Positions 25,561 through 37,259 of a stretch of 64,000 nucleotides of DNA are shown here, piece by piece; position 1 is the first letter of the stretch; each line of letters opens with the position of its first letter. The position numbers and the translations under genes were made by a program. Source of the stretch: Chaunax sp. Z400 (Eukaryota; Chordata; Actinopteri; Lophiiformes; Chaunacidae); the NCBI GenBank assembly GCA_037577475.1, contig CM075184.1, positions 8,453,594 through 8,517,593 on the forward strand, read 5' to 3'. Below the pieces are notes generated by a model, which was not told where the DNA came from, made no database searches, and saw nothing but the letters and a program-made list of their open reading frames with translations.

Positions 25561-25875
25561 CAGAACAGACTGCAGGGACTGTGAACACATAAACACACAT
25601 GGCAAAGACACACAGGTACACAGCCACTAACACCCACCCTCAGAACATGTCACCACAGTCATCACCTTGATACATGAACATATGTAGATTTGATTTAACA
25701 GTGTCTTGAATTTAAATGTGTTCTTGCACAGGTGTCACTCTTTAAAGCATCGTTCTTTCCGGTGCTGCTTCTCACTTAATTTGTTCTATTTTAACTACAT
25801 TAGAGAGATGCAAAGTGGAATTTCATTGTATCTGAGTAGAGAGACAGTAAAGATAATTCTGATTCTGATTTTGTG

Positions 25876-28800
25876 GGCTAAACTTAACCACCATTGGGAA
25901 TTTTACCCTGGATTCTGGACTTTGTACTCATGCCATCCACTTTGACCACTTCCTGCCTACCTCAGTCAGTTTTATATATGTTTTATTCAGTAGTTGTGCT
26001 GAGGATCATGACAAATATTCTACATTTTCTTCTATGTACACATATTTTATAGATTATATTTTCTTGACTGTCTGAAGAACTGCATGCATGTTTTCTGTAT
26101 TTGCTGTATTCTAATAAATTTATTCTACAGCTGACTCCTCTATCCAGAATAACCTGTGGTTCATATAATTCTTAAACAAAAAAATATAAGACGATAAAGA
26201 GACCTGTACCATGAAATGAATCCCTTAAAGGAATAATCCAAATGTCAGAATTAATATTTATTGTACAGAATTTGAGGATTTTCATTTTTAGTGGATACCT
26301 GACATACACTTGAAAAGTTGTGAAAGCTTGCATAAATGTTTTGCAACTGAAAGATCTGAGGAGCAATGTAAATGCAAAGTGAGGGAAAACGAAAAAAAAA
26401 TGCAATGAAAGGACAAAAAGGGGGAAAAAGCAAACGAGCAGCTGAATTTGAAATGTCCCCAGGATGAGCGCTTTTTACTGTTAATGGAGAAATAGAGTAC
26501 GTGGCATATTTAATGGGTTTTGTTTTTATTGTACAGCACTGAATAATTAACTGGGAAGCAGCATGTCACATAGATTTATCTTTTAATTAAAATATCGTGT
26601 TTCACGCATATTTGAGTGGTAGTCCAAATAAATGCAATATCCAAATTTATGTTTTGTTTATCTTCCTGTTAATTATCCAGAGATTGTTCACCATACACCC
26701 CTTCTTATTTCCTCTCTCTGCATCGTTCTCTCGCCCTCCCTTATCCCTCGTTCTCCTAGTAATAACCAGTCAGGTTTTATTAATTTATAGATAAATGTGG
26801 GTTCATGAATAAGGTGCATGACATTAAGGCAGCTCATTCTTATGGAGTAAGACATGACAACACAAAGTGAGAAACATTTTTTTTGCCCTTATCTCTACAA
26901 TCAGACTAATTTCCAATATCTGTTTTTCCATTAGAGCTGAGACAAGTGGAAACAACCAGACTCTTCAGATGCATACAAGCATTGAAATAACCACAACATA
27001 GCAACAAGGTTTAACTTGTATTAATATGTCTCAACATATTTCATCTGTCTGAGAGTTATTGAGATATAACCAAATGTAAAATCCACCCAATAGTTCTGCA
27101 GGCATGTCAGTGCAAACCAAAAAAAGAATCAGCCTCATAAAGGAACTCCACAGAAAACGTTAAAGGGTCGTCCATTGGGAACAACACTGGTGCAAAATTT
27201 CATAAAAATTCATCAGACTGTTTCTGAGATGCTTAAGTCTTGATGAAACTGGTGGACTAGTGGGGGGGAGGGGATTGTTGTTCTGCCTCTGAGCCAGCAG
27301 CCAGCAGTGGAGGTAGTAACAGGGCCAAATAGATGTGTGTATGAAAGGAATGAGCCGATAAGGCAGCAGGAAGAGACTGGGATGTGATGCTTTAAGAACA
27401 TATTAAGTACGCGACCCACAATCGGGAAATTTAAGAAGCTGTTAGTGGTAGCTAGAGCAATAAACTAAACTGAACTGAATGTTATCTTATTCTTTACAAA
27501 ATGTTTCTTGCCACTTTTGTAAAATGTCACACTTGATGCAGACACTGCTGTGTTACACGTCTTGCCTCTTTTGTGAAAGGTTGGCATGCTCTCTAAGATC
27601 ACACAGTTAATTTCTAAAACTGTCACTGTGTCCTCACAGTAGTACATGAGACAGACAATCTGTGGAAAAATCAGACTCCTACAGCCATTTGTTTGAATCC
27701 ACTGTATGGGATGTAAACAACCAATCAGAGCCAGGAGCCGTGTCTAATGGTGTCCAAAGCCTCCAAAGCCCCTCCCTTCAGAGGAAGTTGCTGTGCTTGA
27801 CCGAGTGAGAGCATTTTGGCAAGACGGAGGCTGCCCGCAGCATCAGCATGTGCACAAGTTTGATTGACACTCAAAGTCTGTCCAAGACAGACTAATTATC
27901 ACATTTCATCTGACATGCATGTAATACACAATCATATTTACTTCATCCACACAGTGTCTCCTGAATGAAATGCAGCTCTAGCAGAAATTCAGTAAGGAAG
28001 ACAAAACCTTTGCCCTCCACATGTTTGCTGCAGCACACACGTTCAACATCCGGAGAGAAAGAGAGATGTGTGCCCAACCTTAAAATCACTGCAGTAAATG
28101 TGTAATCTCCATCATACAATGTAATCCCAGTGTACTGAACCACTTTAGGAATCCAGGAAAAACTGCACAAAATAAGTAAAAACTCTTATAAAAGCAATGA
28201 TCTTGCAAGCATTTTCTCCCTGTTTTCAATTTTAATGTACTAGTTTAATGGCATGGCTGAATATCCAGCTGCTGTATGCGACATACGACATGTGAGTTTA
28301 CAGTGATTAAATGACTCCCAACCTAAGCTCCTGTCAGTCAATGCATATGCACAGTCCATATGATAAAAGAAGCGGCAGAATTATCTATCTAATGTGCAAA
28401 TGATGTAAAACATACAGTATATCAGTGGATTCATAGGAGAAGCTGGGCGGGCTCCTCTCACCATCACAATGATTGTTAATTAGGTTTGAGTAGCAAAATA
28501 AGTTTTAAAATCCATCAATGATGTGAAATAATAAATACTCCTCCTCATTGCTGTCATAACATTTAAAACTCATCTCTCTCTGCTCTCTCTCTGTCTCATG
28601 CCCCTGGCGCCAAATATTGCACAAGAATTGTGACTCTGTAAAAGTCACCTGTCTGAATGACAATAAAGAGAGCTGATTTACTACATACAAAGCTCATTAA
28701 ACCAGAGTTCCTGCACGCGTGACTGAGAAATCAATGCTTTTTGGACTTTCCTTGGAAACCAAATTTGTCTAATCCCAGCTGTAATGTTTAAATGGCATTT

Positions 28801-29033
28801 AGAATTCAGATTAGGCCTGACATTGCATTGCCTGTTTTAGGGTCGGGGGGGGGGCTGGAGCGTATACCAGCTGACACAGTCGCCAGTTCATCACAGGGTA
28901 CATGTGATGAGTACATGATGAAAAAATTATAATTTTTTAGATGAACGGCTCTTTTAAAATGAAAACAAATGTGGCGCTAACAGATACAACTTTACAAATT
29001 TATTGTAATTCTTACTATCAAATTTCGTTTTAG
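25876..29033. other. Non-coding stretch, no gene recognised
   Basis: Mostly unique AT-rich sequence. At about 27160-27260 the phrase AAATTTCATAAAAATTCATC followed by TTTCTGAGATG resembles a repeat tail common in fish genomes, but its limits are not visible. A G-run lies at 28845-28854. No exon is recognised. Confidence 0.55.
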
Positions 29034-29045
29034 ATTTCTTTAACT

Positions 29046-29390
29046 GGGCAGCACAGTGGCGTAGAGGGTAGCGCTGTTGCCTCAAATCCCCCTGAGGACC
29101 TGGGGCTTTTCTGTGTGGAGTTTACATGTTCTCCCCCGTGTCTGCGTGGGTTCTCTCCAGGTTCCTCCCACCACCAAAACATGCAATATAGGTGAATTGG
29201 TAACTTGAAATTGACCCTAGGCATGGATGTGAGTGTGAATGGTTGTTTGTCTTTCTATGTGGCCCTGTGATGAACTGCTGACTTGTCCAGGATGAACCCC
29301 GCCTCCCGCCCAAAGTCAGCTGGGATAGGCTCCAGCCCCCCACGACCCTACGCAGGATAAGCGGTTACAGAAAATGAACGAATGAATGAA
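29046..29390 (+). mobile_element. tRNA-derived fish SINE, box B region deleted
   Basis: Starts GGGCAGCACAGTGGCGTAG, a tRNA-type box A region, and ends GGATAAGCGGTTACAGAAAA plus short GAAT repeats. Relative to the copy at 31858-32222, about 20 bases are missing between CTGTTGCCTCA and AATCC. That gap removes most of RNA polymerase III box B. An imperfect 12-base target duplication is visible: ATTTCTTTAACT (29034-29045) and ATTTCTTCTACT (29390-29401). Without box B this copy is unlikely to be transcribed from its own promoter. Confidence 0.85.
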
Positions 29391-29401
29391 TTTCTTCTAC
29401 T

Positions 29402-30282
29402 CTATAATTGTAAAGCATTTCTATCAATAGACACAGACACACACACACACAGACACATATGCTTTCCATTCAGGCATTTCCTCGACAGCGACTCTTCCCA
29501 GATAAGACCATCAAAAGGCTGAGTGGTCCTGCAAATGGAATCATCTCCACCATGAATGGGGATGATGCTCATCTAATGCACTGCCTATGTACATGTCAGG
29601 CTCTGCTTATACGTGTGTGCCGATGGGAGTGTGCAGTTGTGTGTGTGTGTGTCCATCCTCACTATAGGATGTGGTGTTGCGTCTGTCTGAGTGGATGACT
29701 GTCAGCACTAGCGGCTCTGTTATCCTGCTGACGTCTCCATTACTGTCGTCTAAGGTGGGAATTTAGCCCTGTCTGCTGTCACTCTGCTGCCACACACACT
29801 CACACAGACACACAACCTGCACTAATAGGCAAGAAAGGAAGTAAATGTCAGTACATGCATGTTCAAAGAGACAAACATCATCACACACCATCATTGCAAC
29901 ATGCATAAACACACTTGCATATGCACACAGACAACATTTGTGTTGTTAAAACAATACAAACATAGCAAAATCATGGAGCTTTTCTCTCTCCAGTGTAATA
30001 TTAGAGACTCCTTGACATTTAGCCTGGAGATGTGGACGTGGTCATGTGCTTTCATCAGAGAGCATTAGACAGCAGATCACTCATATCCAAAGGGCCCTGC
30101 CATCATCTCATGCCTCGCAGCTCCAGCTGGATGCTATGAACTGCTTCCTCTGTCATTTCCTGTCTGATGGATAATAAGGAGAGGTCAACATGAAGAAACC
30201 TGAGGGTGTGAGAACAAAAGAGGAAGCCTGTTTGTCTTATCCAGGGATCAAATACTCAAAAAAAATTAACTTTGTGGGTTGT
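29402..30282. other. Non-coding stretch, no gene recognised
   Basis: Unique-looking sequence with short CA/TG-rich patches (around 29440-29452, 29638-29651 and 29790-29812). No exon or transposon is recognisable. Confidence 0.55.
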
Positions 30283-30790
30283 TGAATTAAATAAATGCAT
30301 TTATGCCCAATTTACTTAATATGTCTGTGTTTGTTTTTAAAACCTAGTCCACTTAAGTAGGTGTAACTTAAACTGAAGACTTGTTAGAGCCACAAAAGCC
30401 ACTTGATTTGACACAACATAACAGTATTGAGTGAATCACACACATACATTAAGAATGTCCTAGATGAGATCCCGTAGGACAGAAGTTACACATGTCAGAA
30501 GTGCACACCGTGAATGTGGAATGATGTTACCTTCAAGAGAAAACAGAGTGATCTACACTAAAAAATATATTTTAAATTAATTAAGTAATTAATTACTTAA
30601 TTAATTGAATAAATCCACTTATGCCCAATTTACATAATATATCTGTGTTTGTTTTTAAAACCTGGTCCACTTAAGTAGGTGTGACTTAAACTGAAGACTT
30701 AAGACACAACATAACAGTATTGAGTGAATCATTCAAATAAAAATGGTACATTAAGAATGTCCCAGATGAGATTCCATAGGATGGAAGGTG
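30283..30790. repeat. Direct duplication of about 190-210 bp
   Basis: Two copies lie about 320 bases apart: 30283-30497 and 30603-30788. They share TTATGCCCAATTTAC, GTCTGTGTTTGTTTTTAAAA, CCACTTAAGTAGGTGT, CATAACAGTATTGAGTGAAT and the block around TTAAGAATGTCC. The first copy has extra bases (about 30385-30405) that the second lacks. Ends resemble fish non-autonomous DNA transposons, so two nested or tandem insertions are possible. Confidence 0.85.
30575..30606. repeat. Perfect 32-bp palindrome
   Basis: The sequence is its own reverse complement about the centre 30590/30591, built from AATTAATTAAGTAATT and its complement. It sits at the left edge of the second copy of the direct duplication. 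It could extrude as a cruciform or be the fused end of an AT-rich transposon. Confidence 0.9.
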
Positions 30791-31857
30791 TGCCAGCTCA
30801 GAAGCTAATACCACGATTGTGCAAATATCGATCGATGCAGGCAGAGTCTACATTGTAGGAGAGTCTCTCTGAACCACAAAGTCCACCAGGAGTAAATCAA
30901 ATGTCCTCGTCTCCAGACACAAGACCCTGAGAAACATCTAAAGCAAAGACTATACTTTCAGGGATCATTTCATTATTGTTGAGTTGAGAAATGTGTTTCT
31001 AAAGAATTTGTTTCCATCAGAGGAGGAAACTGGTGGGAAGCCTTTGTTTCTTCTCCACTGTTGATGATTGTTCAGAGTCTCTGAATGAGATGCTGATGGA
31101 GGAAACATGATCTGAGTGGACTGCTTATCCTGTTTATTTAAAGAAGAAGATATTCACACCAGTGTTCTATCAATTATAGCTGACATGTGTTTAAGGTTGA
31201 AGGTGGGCTGATCTCTTTTGAAAGTTAACATGTAGTGTATTTACTCCATCTATGAGTAAAATCAGAATAGCTTACTTTCTCAAGTGCAACAAAACTAAGA
31301 GAAGAAAGAAGGAGACGTTGATCAATCAAATTCTTCAGAGGTCCTTAGAGGAGGTCTGATCAGGAAACACTAAGTGAACCTGGGGGTCTTTACAGGACAC
31401 ACCCACACAGCTGTTTGAAACTGTTCTGTCTGATTGGACCTCTGCTCAGGTTGATGATGGATGGAGCTATGGTAGGAATCTGCTTCAACGTTTCTGTGTA
31501 ATGACATCAGACCCGGCAATATAATGTGATCATTTCTAAGAAACAGGAAGTCACTTAATCATTGTAATGATAGGATAACGCTGGTTTATGAAACATGAAA
31601 CATTTGTAGTTCAATCATCATGTCCAACAGCTATGATTGTGTATTTATTCAAGTATTTCCTGAACTCCTGGAACATCATGGAGGTCAGATCATCAGGTTT
31701 GCTTACTAGTCAACAGATTAAACAAAAACACCTTGATCTGGACATATAACAATCTTGTTACTGCACCCATATACATGATGGTGGTGGTGGTGTGTGTGTG
31801 TGTCCCCTCTCCTGCTAGCTTTCTACTTTCTCCAATCATGTACCTGCTTCAAAATAA
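30791..31857. other. Non-coding stretch, no gene recognised
   Basis: Unique-looking sequence with a short GTG/TG tract at 31779-31803. No open frame with a recognisable domain. Confidence 0.55.
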
Positions 31858-32222
31858 TTCATTCATTCATTTTCTGTAACCGCTTATCCTGTGTAGGGTC
31901 GCGAGGAGGCTGGAGCCTATCTCAGCTGACTTTGGGCGGGAGGCGAGGTTCATCCTGGACAAGTCACCAGGTCATCACATAGAAAGACAAACAACCATTC
32001 TCGCTCACATTCAAGCCTATGGTCAATTTAGAGTCCCCAATTCACCTATATTACATGTTTTTGGTGGTGGGAGGAAGCCGGAGAACCCAGAGGGAACCCA
32101 CGACCACACAGGGAGAACATGCAAACTCCACACAGAAAAGCCCCAGGTCCTCAGGTGGATTTGAACCCAGGAGCTTCTTGCTGTGAGGCAACAGCGCTAC
32201 CCACTGCACCACCATGCTGCCC
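31858..32222 (-). mobile_element. tRNA-derived fish SINE, near full length
   Basis: On the minus strand the element starts GGGCAGCATGGTGGTGCAGT (box A region) and carries an intact box B, GGTTCAAATCC, at about 32157-32167. It then has a conserved body with CACACAGAAAAG and GGAGTTTGCATGTTCTCCC-type segments, and ends GGATAAGCGGTTACAGAAAA with GAAT repeats at 31858-31872. A possible short target duplication is AAAATAA (31851-31857) and AAGATAA (32223-32229). It is in inverted orientation to the copy at 29046. Confidence 0.88.
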
Positions 32223-32494
32223 AAGATAAGTTCCTCCCAGTTAATAACAAAACTGTTGAAGTATTTAAAGATCATGTACTCACACAGTACAATTTTAAAA
32301 AAATGAAAGGATGACACTGACATAGAAATGATGTGAAAAACATAGTCAGCAGGAGATTTAACTCATCTCAAAAAGCACAAGTATCAACTAAAAAAAAGAA
32401 AAGAAAGTCCTCAGCTGTGGTCACATCATTCTGTGATTGGTAAGTTACAGACAAAACTCCACCTACTCTCAACAGACTACAGCTCTGCTGGCTG

Positions 32495-32582
<88 letters not shown>

Positions 32583-34040
32583 TTTTTTCCTCTCATGCCG
32601 TCTATACATCATCTCTACATTCTTTCAATGGCACACTTTTGCCTCAGTTTTTAAAATATATGCAGTCAAGAGACTCATTCATTCTCCCCTCATAATATTA
32701 GCCTACAAATAGTTAAATACATGGGCATATTGAACTATTACATAGACTACTTTTTAGACTGCACACACCCACACACACACATACATACATATATACTGTA
32801 CATAACGCTGTGTTTTACTTGTGTAGAATATTTTTTAAAAAACACACAATCATCCCCAATATAAAAACAGGTCGTTGAAAAGCCCTGTGATCACAGACAG
32901 AAACATCACACATTTTAAATATACGTATTAAAAAGTCATGAAAGTCATGTTCATTCTGAAAATTAATTCATGCATTTTAGTTTGTGCTTCTACTGCCTGT
33001 GTTCTGTGTTAATAATTTCAGTTTATAATTAACTGGTTCTCTTACTCTTGTGATCAAACCCATTGATCTGAAGATCTATTGTGATACTGATTTGTAAATC
33101 GTTTTCATAGAAATAATAAATATTACAACTTCTGATCAACTTATCAATTTCAGACCTAAAATAGCAAAGTCCATTTCAAGCCTGTTTTAAACCCTGCCCA
33201 TTTAGATACAAATATTTTAATTGGTTGAAAAAGGACACAAGGAACCATAGAAATAATACAAGCAAATTATGTCTGTTTACAAGAAGGCTTTACTGAGCAT
33301 CTTTAATTGGAAACTAAACACAAGCAACAAGCCTCCAAGTAATAAAACAGGATGGTCAAGCTGATGAATTTATGATCAGATTTGTATTGATAAGCCAGCT
33401 GGCTATTGTTCAGTTATGGAAATGTTTTAAGAATATGTTTTTATTGGTCACAGTGGACTTGCTGTCCATTGGTTGACTATGACTGGAGGAAGACTCTTCT
33501 GTTCCAGATGGCCAGTCCCTGTTAGCCCACTCTTTTTAGCATTTTGTTCAAAATGAGGACTTTGTTCAGTTCAGTTATGATGTGTGACGTCAGTCTTTTC
33601 ACAGTCCTTTCGATCTTTCCCCATTCCTCAATCATTTGCCACCTCCAGTCATCGCCCAACCCTTCTCCAACTCCTTCCCACTGTCCCACTGAGAGGAGCC
33701 GGTGCATATATGGCCTCTTTTATTTCATCATAATTAAACAAGTTTGTGCCTTTATTCCATGTCCATTAGCAGAGCCCATAGCACTGCTTGGGAAACGGTC
33801 ATTACCACAGACAGAAATAGGAACATAAATTTGCTGTTAATGAAAATGTCAATTAGTGGTCTACTGTTCGAAGGAAGGGGGCTGATTGTGCCACCACTGT
33901 AAATTAAGCATCCACATGCTCTACGGGGTGCCTCACACACACATATATACTTATCTTTACACACCTTAAAGACAAACATCTAAATATCATAATATCATGC
34001 CAGAATAGTTTTAATTGAACAAAAACCAAACAAAAATTAA
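32223..34040. other. Non-coding stretch, no gene recognised
   Basis: Holds the long CA tract described separately and otherwise unique AT-rich sequence. No exon or transposon is recognisable. Confidence 0.55.
32496..32578. repeat. (CA)n microsatellite, 83 bp
   Basis: An uninterrupted CA tract of about 41 units, the longest pure tract in the window. It is likely to be highly polymorphic. Confidence 0.97.
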
Positions 34041-34150
34041 AGCTGCAAGCAGCGTTGTCGGGCCCTCGCACTCCAGTGCCCTTCATTCTCACTACTGCAC
34101 ACCTGGTTAAATACAAGGCTCTGTATCTGCGTGCATTTACCTAATTTTGT

Positions 34151-34166
34151 CCACTATGTGGCGCTA
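34151..34166 (+). promoter_or_regulatory. CTCF-core-like motif, one mismatch
   Basis: CCACTATGTGGCGCTA differs from the vertebrate CTCF core CCASYAGRKGGCRS (established consensus) at one base. It lies in the unclassified repeat and points the same way as the three exact matches. Confidence 0.35.
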
Positions 34167-34276
34167 GACACCACCTCATAATTTTGACTCATCTTTGACT
34201 ATATCATGTGAAGCCCACACCATGAAAACATAATTAAAATCAAACAAAATTGTCAAAGAAGACATTTTTGCATTTG

Positions 34277-34292
34277 CCAGCAGGTGGCGCTA
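34277..34292 (+). promoter_or_regulatory. CTCF-core-like motif
   Basis: CCAGCAGGTGGCGCTA matches the vertebrate CTCF core consensus CCASYAGRKGGCRS at all positions. CTCF is a zinc-finger protein that anchors chromatin loops and insulators. Occupancy cannot be judged from sequence. Confidence 0.5.
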
Positions 34293-34711
34293 TACTTTTA
34301 CTCAATATTGTTGTGTAAATGTCTTCAGGGTGGGACTTTAAACATACATACCAAGTTTCATACATGTGGGTTAAACACAGACTCGAATATACTTATTTGA
34401 AGTTTTCCAGGGGGTTCTGTGGAGCCAATTTGCCACAATCGATCCTGTAAACCATATGAGATCGAAAGTAGTACCATCATTGACGAGTGTGTCTATTTTG
34501 GTGAGCATCTGAGCTTCCCTGGCTTCTCAGCATCAACTTCGTGTTTGATGGCGAACATCAAACGTCACGCCGCCGTCATGTGACCCAAACTCACAATATT
34601 TTCAATAATGCTTCATCAAGGCCTTATCGCTTCACTGACTAAATTTGAGGTCATTGTGGTGAACGGCCTGATAGTAGGACGTCAGAATCTGAAGTATGGA
34701 ACTTCCTGTTG

Positions 34712-34727
34712 CCACTAGGTGGCGCTG
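34712..34727 (+). promoter_or_regulatory. CTCF-core-like motif
   Basis: CCACTAGGTGGCGCTG matches the CTCF core consensus at all positions and begins one of the internal repeat units of the 1.6-kb element. Confidence 0.5.
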
Positions 34728-34987
34728 TGACTATTATTAAATTTTTCGCTTATCAAATGTGTGAAGTTTGGGGCAGATTGGACCATTAACAGCAGAGTTA
34801 TAACAACTTCCTGCTTCACGGCGAAACATCAATATTCTCTGCACAGCCACGCCTACAATTTCGCACGAAAACGCCCAAGCCTCAGAATCCTGCATTACCA
34901 ACTTGTTATTACTGTTCTCACTTAATTTGAAGCCAATATGGTCTACGGCCTAGTAATTGTGAATCAAAAATATGACCTTTCCTATTG

Positions 34988-35003
34988 CCACTAGGTGGCG
35001 CTA
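34988..35003 (+). promoter_or_regulatory. CTCF-core-like motif
   Basis: CCACTAGGTGGCGCTA matches the CTCF core consensus exactly. It lies 276 bases from the previous copy and in the same orientation, because the surrounding unit is duplicated. Confidence 0.5.
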
Positions 35004-35962
35004 TGACTAATGCTAAATTTTGTCATTTGAATGTCTTTAGGGTGGGACTCTTAACCAGCCTATGAAGTTTTCTGCTGATTGGACCTTAGACAATGAAGTT
35101 ATGACAATTTTCAGTTTCATGGCGAGACATCCAAATTTGACGAAATGTGAGGCCTGGCCACGCCCACACCGTTCAACGAAAACTCATGATTTGAGCAACT
35201 TTTGATCCTCATGGGGCTTAAATAGTACTGACCAAATTTGAAGTCAATCAGGTAAAATCTCTAGGAGGAGTTCATTCAAATACAAAGTGTATGATTTTCC
35301 AAAAATGGCCTCAAAAATCAAAATGGCCGACTTCCTGTTTGTTTGAAGGCCTTGCTCCAAGAGAGTTTTTTGTCTGTCTCGGTCAGTTACATATGTGTAC
35401 CGAGTTTCGTACATGTATGTTAAACTGGAGGCGGGGGCTTCCCTTTAGGGAGCGCTAGCGAGCCATTTTGCCACGCCCATTTCCAATCACCATATTACAC
35501 GTAAATTTTCACCACGACTGATGTTTCTGCCAACTTTCATGAGTTTTTGAGTATGAGCAAGTCCCCAAAAATGCGATTCATTTCAGAGAAAGAGAATAAT
35601 ATTAAAAACTCCTTGCAGAACAATAGGGTCCTCGCACGCTTAGTGCTCGGGCCCTAAAAAAAGACTTTTATCGTCACATCTCATTATCAGATATCAAGTG
35701 CTGAATCATTTCCTGTAAAAATAAAGAAGTTAATCAAAGATGGAAATTAAACACATCACCAAAATATGGGATGTGTGCTAAAAAAAATACAAAGTTTCTA
35801 CTTATTCCATCCTTAAACTGTTTCGTCTCTAGAACCTCTGTGTTTGACAAGTTGTTTTGATGTTTTTATTCACATATTTGGGTCGTTAATCAAATGGCGG
35901 CATGGAGGGAGGGCAAGCAGAGAGGGGATGGATGTGATCCATATAGCGTATCTTCTTCAGGG

Positions 35963-35965
<3 letters not shown>

Positions 35966-36012
<47 letters not shown>
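35966..36012. repeat. (TG)n microsatellite
   Basis: A pure TG tract of about 47 bases, followed by interrupted TG sequence to 36030. A smaller CA tract lies near 36171-36204. Confidence 0.95.
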
Positions 36013-36014
<2 letters not shown>

Positions 36015-36736
36015 TGTGTATGTGTGTGCATGCAAGATCAATCTAAAAGTCCTCTGCAACAGCCACTTCAAACCCTGGGTGCAGTCAAAAAAAATGATTA
36101 CCATTACACTCCCACCCTCCCCACACCTCCCCTCTCACTCTCAACAGACGACGAGGGGAAATAAATGTTGCCACACACACACGTGCACACACACACACAC
36201 ACACTTGCAAATATACCATTGGCTGGAGTGCTAGAAATGACAGAAATAAAAAAGACGGATTCCCACCTAAACGTCAATATGAGGGGGATGTATTAAAAGT
36301 GCATTTGAAATTCTTAGCAGCGTTCCACTTCATTTCTGAATGTCTGGGTCTTGCACTCTTAAAAGCAGAAGGAAATAAATCAAGTTGTTGCTCATGCCGA
36401 GACCCCTATAAAAATAAATAGATGAACGCTGGTCACCTCAGAACCATTTTTAAAATGTCCCCCTTGCTGCACTGTATCCATAATTATGATTTTGATTGTC
36501 TGTGACCACATCCTCCAAGATCAAATGTGAAGAGGAATAAAAGCACTGTGTATCAAGAGATTTATTTGTTGTCTGCCGGGATTAAGGTTGTGCATGACAA
36601 ACAGGAAGCTAATACCTTTGCTTTAAAGTGCTGTTGCTTTGGCTTCAGCAACAATACTGACTAACCCCGTACATTATCAACAATGGACTTTGTATTGAGA
36701 ATTATGTCCTGGATGTTTGGACAAGGTTTGTGGTTT

Positions 36737-36860
36737 TCAGATTTCGATGTTGTGGTAGGATTCAGATGTTGTGTTCAGATTTATATGTTGTGTTCAGATT
36801 TATATGTTGTGTTCAGATTTAGATGTGTTCAGATTCAGTGTTGTGTTCAGATTGATATGA
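36737..36860 (+). repeat. Minisatellite, unit about 19 bp
   Basis: Degenerate tandem copies of GTTCAGATTTATATGTTGT; two central copies are nearly identical and the outer ones vary in length. The overlapping frame at 36683-36883 encodes repetitive Cys/Phe/Val peptide only because of the repeat. Confidence 0.8.
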
Positions 36861-37186
36861 TGATGATGCTACTTGTGTCATAGAAAGTAAGGATGTAGAT
36901 ATGTCCATGGCATCAGTGACACCTGCTTTCTAAAGTGTTGATTTTGGCATTTTAACCTTTATTTCATTGATTGGCAAATACAGTAACAGACTGTAGAGAC
37001 ACGGATGCCATTGGTCAACATAGGTAACAGTGGCATGGCCTAACCTTAAATATTATACTTTGTGACACTCCTTTACTCCTGATACTCCTTTTTAGGTACG
37101 AGCGAGTAAACCATTATTTGTATATGCCGCAAGGCAGCTCAATTATGTCATGGCACCAAGAAGCAACAGTTGTATATGACAGTAGA

Positions 37187-37259
37187 TGGATAGATAGATA
37201 GATAGATAGATAGAGAGATAGATAGATAGATACATAGCTGGATAGAGAGATAGATAGAG
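37187..37259. repeat. (GATA)n microsatellite
   Basis: Tetranucleotide GATA copies, interrupted by GAGA and by TACATAGCTG. Confidence 0.93.

Larger units (their letters stand above)
22290..25875 (+). mobile_element. Decayed LINE (non-LTR retrotransposon)
   Basis: Endonuclease-type sequence, a linker and reverse transcriptase occur in the expected order on the plus strand, ending in a 3' UTR that finishes with a repeated ATTCTG motif (25855-25875). The family resembles fish CR1/Rex1/L2-like LINEs with a C-terminal region related to those that produce abundant RT-like predicted genes; this is recalled, not searched. The 5' end is truncated. Many stops and frameshifts break both domains. The stretch 23280-24240 shows no LINE similarity and is longer than the linker expected between the domains, so it probably contains a later insertion. 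Confidence 0.85.
34041..35657. mobile_element. Unclassified 1.6-kb repeat with internal units
   Basis: The left end reads AGCTGCAAGCAGCG and CGGGCCCTCGCAC; the right end reads AGGGTCCTCGCACGC and TAGTGCTCGGGCCCTAA. The two ends therefore share a GGGYCCTCGCAC direct motif near an AGTGC, able to form a small stem. I recall this kind of sequence as abundant in teleost genomes. Inside are repeated units starting CCACTAGGTGGCGCT at 34712 and 34988, 276 bases apart, followed by related text such as GATTGGACC and GGCCACGCC-type segments. A second internal repeat, GTTTCATACATGT / GTTTCGTACATGT, occurs near 34355 and 35404. No open frame codes for a transposase. No target duplication is evident, so its class is unknown. 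Confidence 0.7.

Noticed and set aside
36737..36860. Regularly spaced repeats reminiscent of a CRISPR array
   Set aside because: These are contiguous tandem units without spacers, in a vertebrate-type genome. The tandem units at 56535-56712 are excluded for the same reason.
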